A stretch of DNA of 64,000 nucleotides from Haliscomenobacter sp040401995 (GTDB taxonomy: Bacteria; Bacteroidota; Bacteroidia; Chitinophagales; Saprospiraceae). Positions 1-7,464 of the stretch are shown in pieces (the stretch's first letter is position 1; each line of letters opens with the position of its first letter). The position numbers were made by a program, and so were the translations under genes. A model generated the notes under the pieces. That model was given only the letters and a program-made list of their open reading frames with translations, was not told where the DNA came from and ran no database searches. The stretch is from NCBI GenBank assembly GCA_040401995.1, contig JBBANM010000019.1, positions 20,814 through 84,813 of the forward strand, given 5' to 3'.

Positions 1-1
1 C

Positions 2-253
2 CGAAAACAACCTAAAGGAAGGGATATCTACGACATTACTTTTTTATGCGCCAAAACGCGACCCAATTATGCTTATTTGGAGCAACGACTTGCCGTGAAA
101 AATGCCAAAAATTTAAAAGATGCCCTCAACAATCGGCTTATGGACTTGGATCTGGCTCAATTATCCAAAGATGTAGCGCCTTTTTTGTTCAATACGAATG
201 ATGCTCAACGGATCATGCTCTTTCCACAATTTGTTCAGCAAACTGAATTTTAA
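2..253 (+). CDS. C-terminal fragment of AbiEii/AbiGii-type nucleotidyltransferase (partial)
   Basis: An open frame enters from the left edge and gives 83 residues before a TAA. The piece starts with KGRDIYDITFL, which resembles the GRDxYD motif in the C-terminal part of AbiEii (DUF1814) nucleotidyltransferase toxins of type IV toxin-antitoxin systems. Such proteins usually pair with an AbiEi antitoxin encoded just upstream, which would lie outside the window. The start and the catalytic nucleotidyltransferase core are not visible, so the family call rests on a short C-terminal stretch. After its stop comes the control region of the first kinase, on the same strand. Confidence 0.5.
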   Translation, partial: RKQPKGRDIYDITFLCAKTRPNYAYLEQRLAVKNAKNLKDALNNRLMDLDLAQLSKDVAPFLFNTNDAQRIMLFPQFVQQTEF

Positions 254-302
254 TAAAATCACCCGGTCATCTTGAGGGAAATATAGTTTCGTACTCCATT
301 TT

Positions 303-352
303 CATTCGGAGACCAATTCCCCCCATTCGGAGGATGATACCTACCATTCGGA
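303..352 (+). promoter_or_regulatory. Three CATTCGGA iterons at 21-bp spacing (HK1 copy)
   Basis: CATTCGGA occurs at 303-310, 324-331 and 345-352, with exactly 21 bp from start to start (two helical turns). The third copy reads ACCATTCGG, which fits 8 of 9 positions of the consensus [TA][AC][CA]GTTN[AG][TG] known for LytTR-family regulators. Those proteins bind paired direct repeats about 21 bp apart. A LytTR-type activator site is therefore my inference. The regulator itself is not encoded in the window. Confidence 0.6.
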
Positions 353-532
353 AAATCGTGCTACTTTTTCACCCTTTGCTTTCCCATCTTTATAACAACA
401 AATACAAAGTTGATAGTCGACAAAACTAAACCCCAACTAATGAACTTAGAACGTCTGTAAATTTTTTAAAAAACATCCGTAGCTGAACCCCGTAATTTTT
501 TTGACAAAAACACCTAGAACAGTGATTTTTCG

Positions 533-571
533 CCTGTCTTGTTTTTCTAGTAAAAATGAGACAGGATCTTT
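533..571 (+). terminator. Leader hairpin with T-run upstream of HK1
   Basis: CCTGTCT (533-539) pairs with AGACAGG (559-565), and the T-rich and A-rich inner arms extend the stem to about 14 pairs around a 5-nt loop (CTAGT). A T-run (ATCTTTTTT) follows. It has the form of an intrinsic terminator but lies 60-100 bp before the HK1 start. It could end an upstream transcript or act as an attenuator. The same structure precedes HK2. Confidence 0.55.
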
Positions 572-629
572 TTTATGCCCATGTTTTTTAAGTATTTTAC
601 CTTTATTCCCTTGCATTATACATACCTGA

Positions 630-2810
630 ATGAAACCCATTACCATGCGAAACCTGCTCTTTCTCTTACTATTGCTTCCGGTAATTTTAATTGCGCAACA
701 GCGGGAAGTTTTTCGCATCGACAACCTTCCCAAAGCAGGTATTTTGCTGAACCAGGGCTGGAAATGGCACGCGGGGGATAATCCCGAATGGGCGAAGCCA
801 GACTTTGATGATTCAGGCTGGCAGGATATCGACCCGACGAAGGAAATCAGCGAGCTACCACAGCTATCACCTGGCCAGATCGGATGGCTGCGAATTAGGT
901 TGATACGCAAAGAAAACGCATCCCTTCCCTTGTCTTTGATGATTGCACAATCTTCAGCATCAGAAATATACCTAAATGGCGCACTTTGGCAACAAATAGG
1001 AAAGATTAATACCGATCCCGCTCAAATACGAGCTATTAACCCACTTGGATTTCCCTACGTGCTGCAACCTAGTAAGGATACTCTCAATATTGCTTTGCGA
1101 TTTGTGCTACAGCCTGGTATAAGCTATGGCAACCATTTTGGCATGAGAAACCCACTTTTCAGCGCCAGGGTTCTTATTTCTAATAAAGCAACAAGCATGT
1201 ATAGCCGCCAATTAGCATGGATTTTGTTGAGGGATGTTTCTAAGTCTGCCATATTTTTTATAATGGGGCTGATTTTTTGTCTACTGTATATTTTTTTCCC
1301 GGCCAGACTTATGAACTTATACTTTTCACTATATGCTATTTTGGGGGGGTTATCCTGGGTAATTTTCTCTTTAACTAGGCTTTCCCTACCAGTGGGTTAC
1401 TATTTTTGGTTAAACAATGCTGGTCTAATCGGTGAAACAGTTGGCCTAATTTTTTTGCTCACGTCTATCTATACCTTATTGGAGCAGCCCAAACGTTGGA
1501 CTTACTGGGGATTTTTTCTTTTTTGCCTAATCTCCGTATTAACATCTCTATTTTTCGGAACCTGGGGATGGGTTTTATACGGATATTGCACCACTATTCT
1601 TGTCAGTTTTGATATAGCCAGGGTAGCATTCTTGTCAACAGACACCCAAAAAAAAGGGGTATGGATTATTATTGCTGGAAATATTTTTTATCTTTTAATG
1701 TGGATGGCTTTTAGTTTGTTTCTTAGCGGAGTTCTGCACATATCTCAGTTGAGACTTGATGTTATATTCGATGTTTCAATGATGTGTATACCCATCACTT
1801 ATGCTATTTTTCTTAGTTATGATTTTGGGCATACCAACTGGGTGTTGAAACAAAAACTAACGGATATCGAATCCCTCTCGGCTGAAAAACAAAGTATCTT
1901 AACCACTCAGAATGAGACACTCGAACGCCAAGTAGCTGAACGTACTGCTGCCTTGAAAGCTTCCCAAGCCCAACTCATTCAATCCGAAAAACTAGCCTCT
2001 TTGGGTGAACTCACCGCTGGCATTGCTCACGAAATCCAAAACCCGCTCAACTTCGTCAACAATTTCGCCGAAGTCAGCGCTGAATTACTGGATGATATGA
2101 AGGCCGATTTACAAGCCGGAAAAACTGCCGAAGCCGCTGAAATTGCCGATGACCTCCAGGTGAATCTGCAAAAAATCAACCATCACGGCCAGCGCGCCTC
2201 TGCTATCGTGAAAGGTATGCTCGAGCATTCGCGCACGAGCACGGGCACGAAGGTAGCCACCGATATCAACGCTCTGGCGGATGAATACTTGCGCCTCGCC
2301 TACCACGGCTTGCTTGCAAAAGACAGTAACTTTAATGCCATAATGGAAACGCATTTTGATCCCGATTTGCCAAAAATTAAAGTGATTCCGCAAGATATTG
2401 GGCGGGTACTGCTCAATTTGATCAACAATGCGTTTTATGCGGTGAATGAGAAAAACCGACAGCTTCAGGCGCAAAGCACAGACCTTCCAGGTTTTGAAAA
2501 CCTGGAAGGTCTAGGTTACCAACCTACCGTGATAGTCCGCACAAAAAAACTGGAAAATGCCATCGAAATCAGCGTCAAAGACAATGGGAATGGCATCCCC
2601 GACGCCATCAAAGACAAAATCTTCCAGCCCTTTTTTACTACTAAACCTACTGGGCAGGGCACAGGTTTGGGGCTCAGCTTGGCCTATGATATTGTGACTA
2701 AGGGGCATGGAGGGACGCTAACTTTGCACAACATTGCTGACGAAGAAAATTCAAATACAACCCCTAAAAGCGCCGGAACCGTATTTGTGATAAAATTACC
2801 CTTTTTATGA
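630..2810 (+). CDS. Sensor histidine kinase HK1 (beta-sandwich + 7TM type)
   Basis: Membrane sensor kinase of 726 residues. It has a signal peptide (1-23), a predicted periplasmic beta-sandwich with GWKWHAGDNPEWAKPDFDD (about 26-185) like the domain ahead of many 7TM-DISM receptors, and about seven TM helices (205-400). A coiled coil (405-455) leads to a HisKA domain with phospho-acceptor His467 in GIAHEIQNPLNF. The ATPase domain has N-box Asn596/599/600, DNGNGIP at 651-657 and GTGLGLSL from 677. DHp subtype is alpha (AEVSAELLDDM). Site A is TSTGTK, and site B carries the GACC palindrome. The C-terminal tail (after GGTLTL) differs from the SIPG tail of most siblings. A second Met at codon 6 is an alternative start. 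The ligand and partner regulator are unknown. Confidence 0.88.
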   Translation: MKPITMRNLLFLLLLLPVILIAQQREVFRIDNLPKAGILLNQGWKWHAGDNPEWAKPDFDDSGWQDIDPTKEISELPQLSPGQIGWLRIRLIRKENASLPLSLMIAQSSASEIYLNGALWQQIGKINTDPAQIRAINPLGFPYVLQPSKDTLNIALRFVLQPGISYGNHFGMRNPLFSARVLISNKATSMYSRQLAWILLRDVSKSAIFFIMGLIFCLLYIFFPARLMNLYFSLYAILGGLSWVIFSLTRLSLPVGYYFWLNNAGLIGETVGLIFLLTSIYTLLEQPKRWTYWGFFLFCLISVLTSLFFGTWGWVLYGYCTTILVSFDIARVAFLSTDTQKKGVWIIIAGNIFYLLMWMAFSLFLSGVLHISQLRLDVIFDVSMMCIPITYAIFLSYDFGHTNWVLKQKLTDIESLSAEKQSILTTQNETLERQVAERTAALKASQAQLIQSEKLASLGELTAGIAHEIQNPLNFVNNFAEVSAELLDDMKADLQAGKTAEAAEIADDLQVNLQKINHHGQRASAIVKGMLEHSRTSTGTKVATDINALADEYLRLAYHGLLAKDSNFNAIMETHFDPDLPKIKVIPQDIGRVLLNLINNAFYAVNEKNRQLQAQSTDLPGFENLEGLGYQPTVIVRTKKLENAIEISVKDNGNGIPDAIKDKIFQPFFTTKPTGQGTGLGLSLAYDIVTKGHGGTLTLHNIADEENSNTTPKSAGTVFVIKLPFL
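2480..2512 (+). repeat. In-frame GACC-type palindrome, site B of HK1
   Basis: A 33-bp perfect inverted repeat has arm AGACCTTCCAGGTTTT around a single central G. It is read in frame as DLPGFENLEG and lies between the N-box helix and the next beta strand of the ATPase domain. Confidence 0.9.
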
Positions 2811-2864
2811 TGCCGATATTTTAAAATAATAAATAATTTATGATGCCGATAAATTAAATTTCGC

Positions 2865-2872
2865 TATTTTTG
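2865..2872 (+). promoter_or_regulatory. Putative -7 element of the DUF4143 ATPase
   Basis: TATTTTTG matches the Bacteroidota TAnnTTTG -7 consensus and lies 14 bp before the ATG. A 12-bp direct repeat (ATGATGCCGATA, 2808-2819 and 2840-2851) lies just upstream. No -33 element is obvious. Confidence 0.5.
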
Positions 2873-2886
2873 TTGAAAAAATCGGG

Positions 2887-4197
2887 ATGCAATTAACAAG
2901 AGACATTGATGCCATTTTGCTTGATTGGAAAAAAAGTAACTCGAGAAAACCACTCCTAGTAAGAGGCGCTAGACAAGTGGGCAAATCAACCTCAGTGCGA
3001 AATTTTGGAAGGCAATTTGAGCATTTTTTAGAGGTTAACTTTGAAACTGAAAAAGAAATTTACGTCTTCTTTGAAGGAAACATCAATGTAGCCGCTATTT
3101 GTGAAAAGCTTTCGGTTTACTACAATACGCCCATCATTGCAGGTAAAACCTTATTGTTCTTTGACGAAATCCAGCAATGTATTCCGGCAATTAGCGCTAT
3201 CCGTTATTTTTATGAGCAATACCCTGAACTCCACCTTATCGCAGCAGGTTCGTTGTTGGAGTTTGCCTTGGCCGAGCTGCCTTCATTCGGGGTTGGACGC
3301 ATTAGGTCGGTGTTTATGTATCCGCTCTCTTTTTACGAATTTCTAATCGCAAAAGGGGAACAAAAACTCATCGATCTTATTAAAAAAGGTAAACCATTAG
3401 AGGATCCTTTTCATAACAAACTCACTGATTACTTAAGGATTTTCCTCATCATTGGTGGTATGCCTGAGGTAGTAGCCAAGTATATTGATGGCGAACCACT
3501 TTTGGAAATACAAACCGTACTTGACGAACTTCAAGCATCAATTGTAGCAGATTTCACTAAATACAAGAAAAATGTACCTTCCAATCGGCTCAATGAGGTA
3601 TTTGAAGCAGTAGTAGCGCAATCGGGTGGGAAATTCAACCTCTCCAAAGCTTCCGCAAACGCCAATCATGGTCAAATTAAAGAAGCGCTATCTTTGTTAG
3701 AAAAAGCCGGTTTAATCTATGCGGTAACTCATTCTTCGGGAAATGGCTTGCCCTTGGGCGCTGAAATTAACGACAAAAAAAGAAAATACTTACTTTTCGA
3801 TACTGGTATCTTCCAGCGAATACTCGGACTGAACATCGGACATTTTTTGGCAACAAATGACCGCGATTTTATCAACAAAGGTACAATAGCCGAAACGTTC
3901 GTCGGTATTGAAATCATCAAGAACAGCAACCCTTTTACCCAAGAACGACTTTATTATTGGCATCGAGAAATTCCTTCAAGCAATGCTGAAGTTGATTATT
4001 TGATTCAAAAAGGCGGTCAAGTTGTACCGGTGGAAGTGAAGGCTTCTCAAAAAGGAAGCATGCAAAGTTTATTGCTGTTTATGAAAGAAAAAAACACCCA
4101 AGGCATCAGGATATCCTTGGAAAACTTTGGTACTTTTCAAAACATTACCATTGTCCCAATCTATGCGGCTGGTTATTTTTTAAAAACGCTGAACTAG
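2887..4197 (+). CDS. DUF4143-type AAA ATPase
   Basis: Protein of 436 residues with an N-terminal AAA_14-type P-loop domain: Walker A GARQVGKS (27-34), Walker B LLFFDE (89-94) and a sensor-like AAGS (119-122). The C-terminal half fits DUF4143, including a restriction-endonuclease-like end (ExDYLIQ, PVEVKAS). Proteins of this family are common, often laterally moved and of uncertain role; some are linked to defence or mobile islands. It has its own likely promoter and interrupts the spacing between HK1 and HK2, so it may have been inserted between two copies of the kinase control region. No substrate can be named from sequence. Confidence 0.85.
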   Translation: MQLTRDIDAILLDWKKSNSRKPLLVRGARQVGKSTSVRNFGRQFEHFLEVNFETEKEIYVFFEGNINVAAICEKLSVYYNTPIIAGKTLLFFDEIQQCIPAISAIRYFYEQYPELHLIAAGSLLEFALAELPSFGVGRIRSVFMYPLSFYEFLIAKGEQKLIDLIKKGKPLEDPFHNKLTDYLRIFLIIGGMPEVVAKYIDGEPLLEIQTVLDELQASIVADFTKYKKNVPSNRLNEVFEAVVAQSGGKFNLSKASANANHGQIKEALSLLEKAGLIYAVTHSSGNGLPLGAEINDKKRKYLLFDTGIFQRILGLNIGHFLATNDRDFINKGTIAETFVGIEIIKNSNPFTQERLYYWHREIPSSNAEVDYLIQKGGQVVPVEVKASQKGSMQSLLLFMKEKNTQGIRISLENFGTFQNITIVPIYAAGYFLKTLN

Positions 4198-4306
4198 TAG
4201 TAATTCAAACACACCCTAGGATGGCGGGCGAAAAAAATGCTCCTCCTTGCCCGATTGAAATGCGGTGTTTTAAAACTTGATCGAGCCGAATTACTCCCCC
4301 AATTTT

Positions 4307-4356
4307 CATTCGGAGACCAATTCCCCCCATTCGGAGGATGATTCCTACCATTCGGA
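4307..4356 (+). promoter_or_regulatory. Three CATTCGGA iterons at 21-bp spacing (HK2 copy)
   Basis: CATTCGGA occurs at 4307-4314, 4328-4335 and 4349-4356, again 21 bp apart. The spacer bases are almost identical to the HK1 copy, so the array came with the duplicated control region. Binding by a LytTR-type regulator is inferred. Confidence 0.6.
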
Positions 4357-4535
4357 AAATCGTGCTAAAGTTTTACGCTTGGCTTTCCCATCTTTATTCC
4401 AACAAATACAAAGTTGATTGTCGACAAAACTAAACCCCAAATAATGCACTTAGGACGTCTGTAAATTTTTAAAAAATCGTCCATTGCTGAACCCTGTAAT
4501 TTTTTGACAAAAACACCTAGAACAGTGATTTTTCG

Positions 4536-4576
4536 CCTGTCTTGTTTTTCTAGCAAAAATGAGACAGGATCTTTTT
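4536..4576 (+). terminator. Leader hairpin with T-run upstream of HK2
   Basis: CCTGTCT (4536-4542) and AGACAGG (4562-4568) close the same long stem as before HK1. The only visible change is in the loop (CTAGC instead of CTAGT), and a T-run follows. Conservation of the stem favours a functional terminator or attenuator ahead of the operon. Confidence 0.55.
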
Positions 4577-4632
4577 TATGCCCATGTTTTTTGAATATTT
4601 TACCTTTATTCCCTTGTATTATACATACCTGA

Positions 4633-7464
4633 ATGAAACCCATTACCATGCGAAACCTGCTACTCTGCTTACTTTTCTTTCCGGTATTTTCAATGGCGCA
4701 ACAGCGGGAGGTAATTCGCATCGATAGTCTGCCCAAGGAAGGCATCCTGCTCGACAAAGGCTGGAAATGGCACGCGGGAGATAATCCGGAATGGGCAAAG
4801 CCAGACTTTGATGATGCGAAGTGGGAGAATATTGACCCCACCAAGGATATTTTTGAGTTGCCTCAATTGTCAAGATCAGGTGAAATTGGCTGGTTTCGGA
4901 TTAAAATTAAGGTAAACAAATCAATCCAGGAGCAGTTCCTCTTTATTCTACATCAGTCGGGAGCTTCAGAAATGTATCTGGATGGAAAATTGATTCATCG
5001 GTATGGTACCTTAAGCCATAATCTAAAAGCCATCAAAGCAATTTCACCTATTGCTAATATAACCCCTATCAACCTACCAAATGATAGTACAGTCGTCATT
5101 GCATTTCGATATTGTCTTCAGCCTCATATCCTTTATACGCGGCTATTAGCACAGAATAATGCAGCTATTCAATTTGTAGTGTACCCAACTTTGCCTGATT
5201 TGAACAAATATTATCCGATTTCCAGAATTAGCGTCCAATATTCAATCATATTTAGAATTGGGGCATTTTTAATCCTTGCTAGCATTTTTCTTTCTTTATA
5301 TTTTTTCTATCCACGGCAAAAAACGAATTTATTTTTCTTCATGTATACAATTGCTGTATCAACATTTGATGTTGGTCAATTTGTAGCATTTTCAAATAAT
5401 CAAATTCAGTTACGCTATTATCTTATTACTATAGGTTTGGATGCGCATCAAGTAGGAACGTTTTTCTTGTTAACCGCACTATACCTACTCATGAATCAAA
5501 AAAGAGGGGGCTATTATTGGGTGTTGATGACCTTAATAATCTTAGGCATAATAGTTAATGCATCATTGTACCAATACGCTGAAATAGTTACGGTAGTAGG
5601 TATAAGTAATTTGATCAATATTGAAATCATTCGTATTACCTTTAAATCACTTAAAATCAGAAGGAATGGCGCCTTGATTATTACAATAGGAGGGATTAGT
5701 TTTGCGCTATTTTGGAGTGTTTTTATATTAAGTTTAATTTTCAATTTTTTAAACACCTCTTTTTTGGGAACAATTTTCACTATAGGAGATGTGGTTTATA
5801 ATTTAGCTCAATTGAGTATCCCTATTGCAGTTTGTATCTACTTTGGGTTAGATATTGCGCTAACCAACAAAGCACTTGGTCAAAAATTGATTGAAGTTGA
5901 AACCCTTTCCGATGAAAAACAAACCATCCTTGCCGGTCAAAATGAAACGCTTGAGCGGCAGGTAAAAGAGCGTACGGCCGAACTCGTACATAAAAACCGA
6001 GATTTAGAAATTGAAGCAGCACTGGAGCGAGTACGCAGCAGAACGATGGCCATGCAAAAAAGTGATGAGTTAGCGGAAACCTCCTTTTTATTGGACAGCC
6101 AGGTAAGAGCATTAGGGATTAAAACACGGGGCTGTGGATTTAATATTTATGGGGGAAATGAATCCACCGAATGGTTCAGTTCCGAATTGGGAACGATGCC
6201 AACCTATAAAACTCCAAGAGAGCATTTCTTCCTCTCTTTCTATGAAGCTGGGCAGCGAGGAGAAACTTTGTTGCTACAAGAGTTTGCCGGTGAAGAATGT
6301 GTTGCACACTATGATTATTTATGCTCCCTTCCAATTACTGGTGAAGGATTTCGACAATTTAAAGCAAGCGGTGGTTCATTTCCAACACGCCAGATTGACC
6401 ATGTCGCCTATTTTAAATACGGTTATTTGCTGTTCATCACATTAGAATCTGTACCCGAAGCACATGATATTTTCATACGCTTTGCAAAAGTTTTCGAACA
6501 AACCTATACTCGTTTCCTCGACCTTCAAAAAGCTGAAGAACAAGCCGAACAGGCAAGGCTCAATTTGATTCAAATCCAAACTGAAAAAAAGCGGGCCGAA
6601 GATGCTTTAGTTGCTTTAAAACAAACCCAAGCCCAACTCATCCAATCCGAAAAACTCGCTTCACTTGGTGAACTCACCGCCGGCATCGCCCACGAAATTC
6701 AAAACCCGCTGAACTTCGTCAACAACTTCGCCGAAGTCAGCGCCGAGTTATTAGATGACATGAAGGCCGATTTACAAGCTGGAAAAACTACTGAAGCCGT
6801 TGAGATTGCCGATGATCTCCAGGTGAATCTCCAAAAAATCAACCACCACGGTCAGCGTGCCTCCGCAATCGTGAAGGGAATGCTAGAACATTCCCGGACG
6901 GGCGACGCGATGAATCGCGTCTCTACAGACCTCAACGCCCTGGCGGATGAATACCTGCGTCTCGCCTACCATGGTCTGCGCGCCAAGGATAGCAGTTTCA
7001 ACGCCACTATGGAAACCCATTTTGATCCCGATTTGCCTAAAATTGAGGTCATTCCGCAAGATATTGGGCGGGTACTGCTCAGTTTGATCAACAACGCTTT
7101 TTATGCGGTACATGAGAAAAACCGACAGCTTCAGACGCAAAGCACAGACCTTCCAGGTTTTGAAAACCTGGAAGGTCTAGGTTACCAACCTACCGTGATA
7201 GTCCGCACTAAAAAACTGGAAAATGCCATCCAAATCAGTGTCAAAGACAATGGCAACGGTATCCCCGAAGCGATCAAAGACAAGATTTTCCAGCCATTTT
7301 TCACCACCAAACCCACTGGGCAAGGGACGGGTTTGGGGCTGAGTTTGGCGTATGATATTGTGACGAAGGGGCATGGGGGAACGCTTATAGTATCCAGCAT
7401 TCCCGGAGCGGAAACCACTTTTGAAATTCAATTGCCAATTAACGGAACAAACCTTGGATCATGA
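4633..7464 (+). CDS. Sensor histidine kinase HK2 (7TM type with one GAF-like module)
   Basis: 943 residues: signal peptide (1-22), beta-sandwich (about 25-190) and 7TM (about 207-405). A cytoplasmic helical linker (KNRDLEIEAALERVRSR, from 455) leads into a GAF-like module ending in RFAKVFEQTYTRFLDLQKA, then a second coiled coil and the HisKA domain with His687. All ATPase boxes are intact. DHp subtype is alpha. Site A has the palindrome-derived TGDAMNRVST, and site B the GACC palindrome. The single module resembles module 5 of HK5. It is the first gene of an eight-kinase operon and overlaps HK3 by 4 bp (ATGA). Confidence 0.88.
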   Translation: MKPITMRNLLLCLLFFPVFSMAQQREVIRIDSLPKEGILLDKGWKWHAGDNPEWAKPDFDDAKWENIDPTKDIFELPQLSRSGEIGWFRIKIKVNKSIQEQFLFILHQSGASEMYLDGKLIHRYGTLSHNLKAIKAISPIANITPINLPNDSTVVIAFRYCLQPHILYTRLLAQNNAAIQFVVYPTLPDLNKYYPISRISVQYSIIFRIGAFLILASIFLSLYFFYPRQKTNLFFFMYTIAVSTFDVGQFVAFSNNQIQLRYYLITIGLDAHQVGTFFLLTALYLLMNQKRGGYYWVLMTLIILGIIVNASLYQYAEIVTVVGISNLINIEIIRITFKSLKIRRNGALIITIGGISFALFWSVFILSLIFNFLNTSFLGTIFTIGDVVYNLAQLSIPIAVCIYFGLDIALTNKALGQKLIEVETLSDEKQTILAGQNETLERQVKERTAELVHKNRDLEIEAALERVRSRTMAMQKSDELAETSFLLDSQVRALGIKTRGCGFNIYGGNESTEWFSSELGTMPTYKTPREHFFLSFYEAGQRGETLLLQEFAGEECVAHYDYLCSLPITGEGFRQFKASGGSFPTRQIDHVAYFKYGYLLFITLESVPEAHDIFIRFAKVFEQTYTRFLDLQKAEEQAEQARLNLIQIQTEKKRAEDALVALKQTQAQLIQSEKLASLGELTAGIAHEIQNPLNFVNNFAEVSAELLDDMKADLQAGKTTEAVEIADDLQVNLQKINHHGQRASAIVKGMLEHSRTGDAMNRVSTDLNALADEYLRLAYHGLRAKDSSFNATMETHFDPDLPKIEVIPQDIGRVLLSLINNAFYAVHEKNRQLQTQSTDLPGFENLEGLGYQPTVIVRTKKLENAIQISVKDNGNGIPEAIKDKIFQPFFTTKPTGQGTGLGLSLAYDIVTKGHGGTLIVSSIPGAETTFEIQLPINGTNLGS
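6899..6926 (+). repeat. In-frame GTAGAGAC-family palindrome, site A of HK2
   Basis: The core GACGCGAT-GA-ATCGCGTC (6904-6921) is a perfect inverted repeat. The right arm continues to CTCTAC, while the left arm is worn. It replaces the TSTGTK stretch of sibling kinases and adds one codon. Confidence 0.75.
7146..7178 (+). repeat. In-frame GACC-type palindrome, site B of HK2
   Basis: Identical 33-bp inverted repeat to that in HK1, at the same loop and in the same reading frame. Confidence 0.9.

Larger units (their letters stand above)
254..629 (+). promoter_or_regulatory. Control region and leader of HK1
   Basis: This gene-free stretch from about 296 onward is nearly identical to the region in front of HK2 (about 4303-4632), and the likeness continues into both coding regions. 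It contains three CATTCGGA iterons and a terminator-like hairpin, listed separately. I see no clear TAnnTTTG -7 element on the + strand. A minus-strand match lies at 421-428 (CAAAACTA read on +). The open frames here are short and look like noise. Confidence 0.6.
4198..4632 (+). promoter_or_regulatory. Control region and leader of the HK2-HK9 operon
   Basis: The part from about 4303 repeats the HK1 control region almost base for base, including iterons and leader hairpin. The part before it (about 4238-4292) looks like a worn copy of the hairpin repeat seen at 48761-49230, sharing ATTGAAATnCGG and TTGATCGAGCCGA. No coding region is credible here. Confidence 0.6.

Noticed and set aside
501..506. 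TTGACA as a sigma70-type -35 box before HK1
   Set aside because: No convincing -10 follows at 17 bp, and Bacteroidota promoters use a different consensus.
2109..2474. Minus-strand open frames across all kinase genes
   Set aside because: They recur at the same place in each kinase copy as mirror frames of the conserved DHp/ATPase coding sequence.
2480..2512. GACC palindromes as transcription terminators
   Set aside because: No T-run follows, and they lie inside genes whose reading frames and catalytic boxes continue intact.
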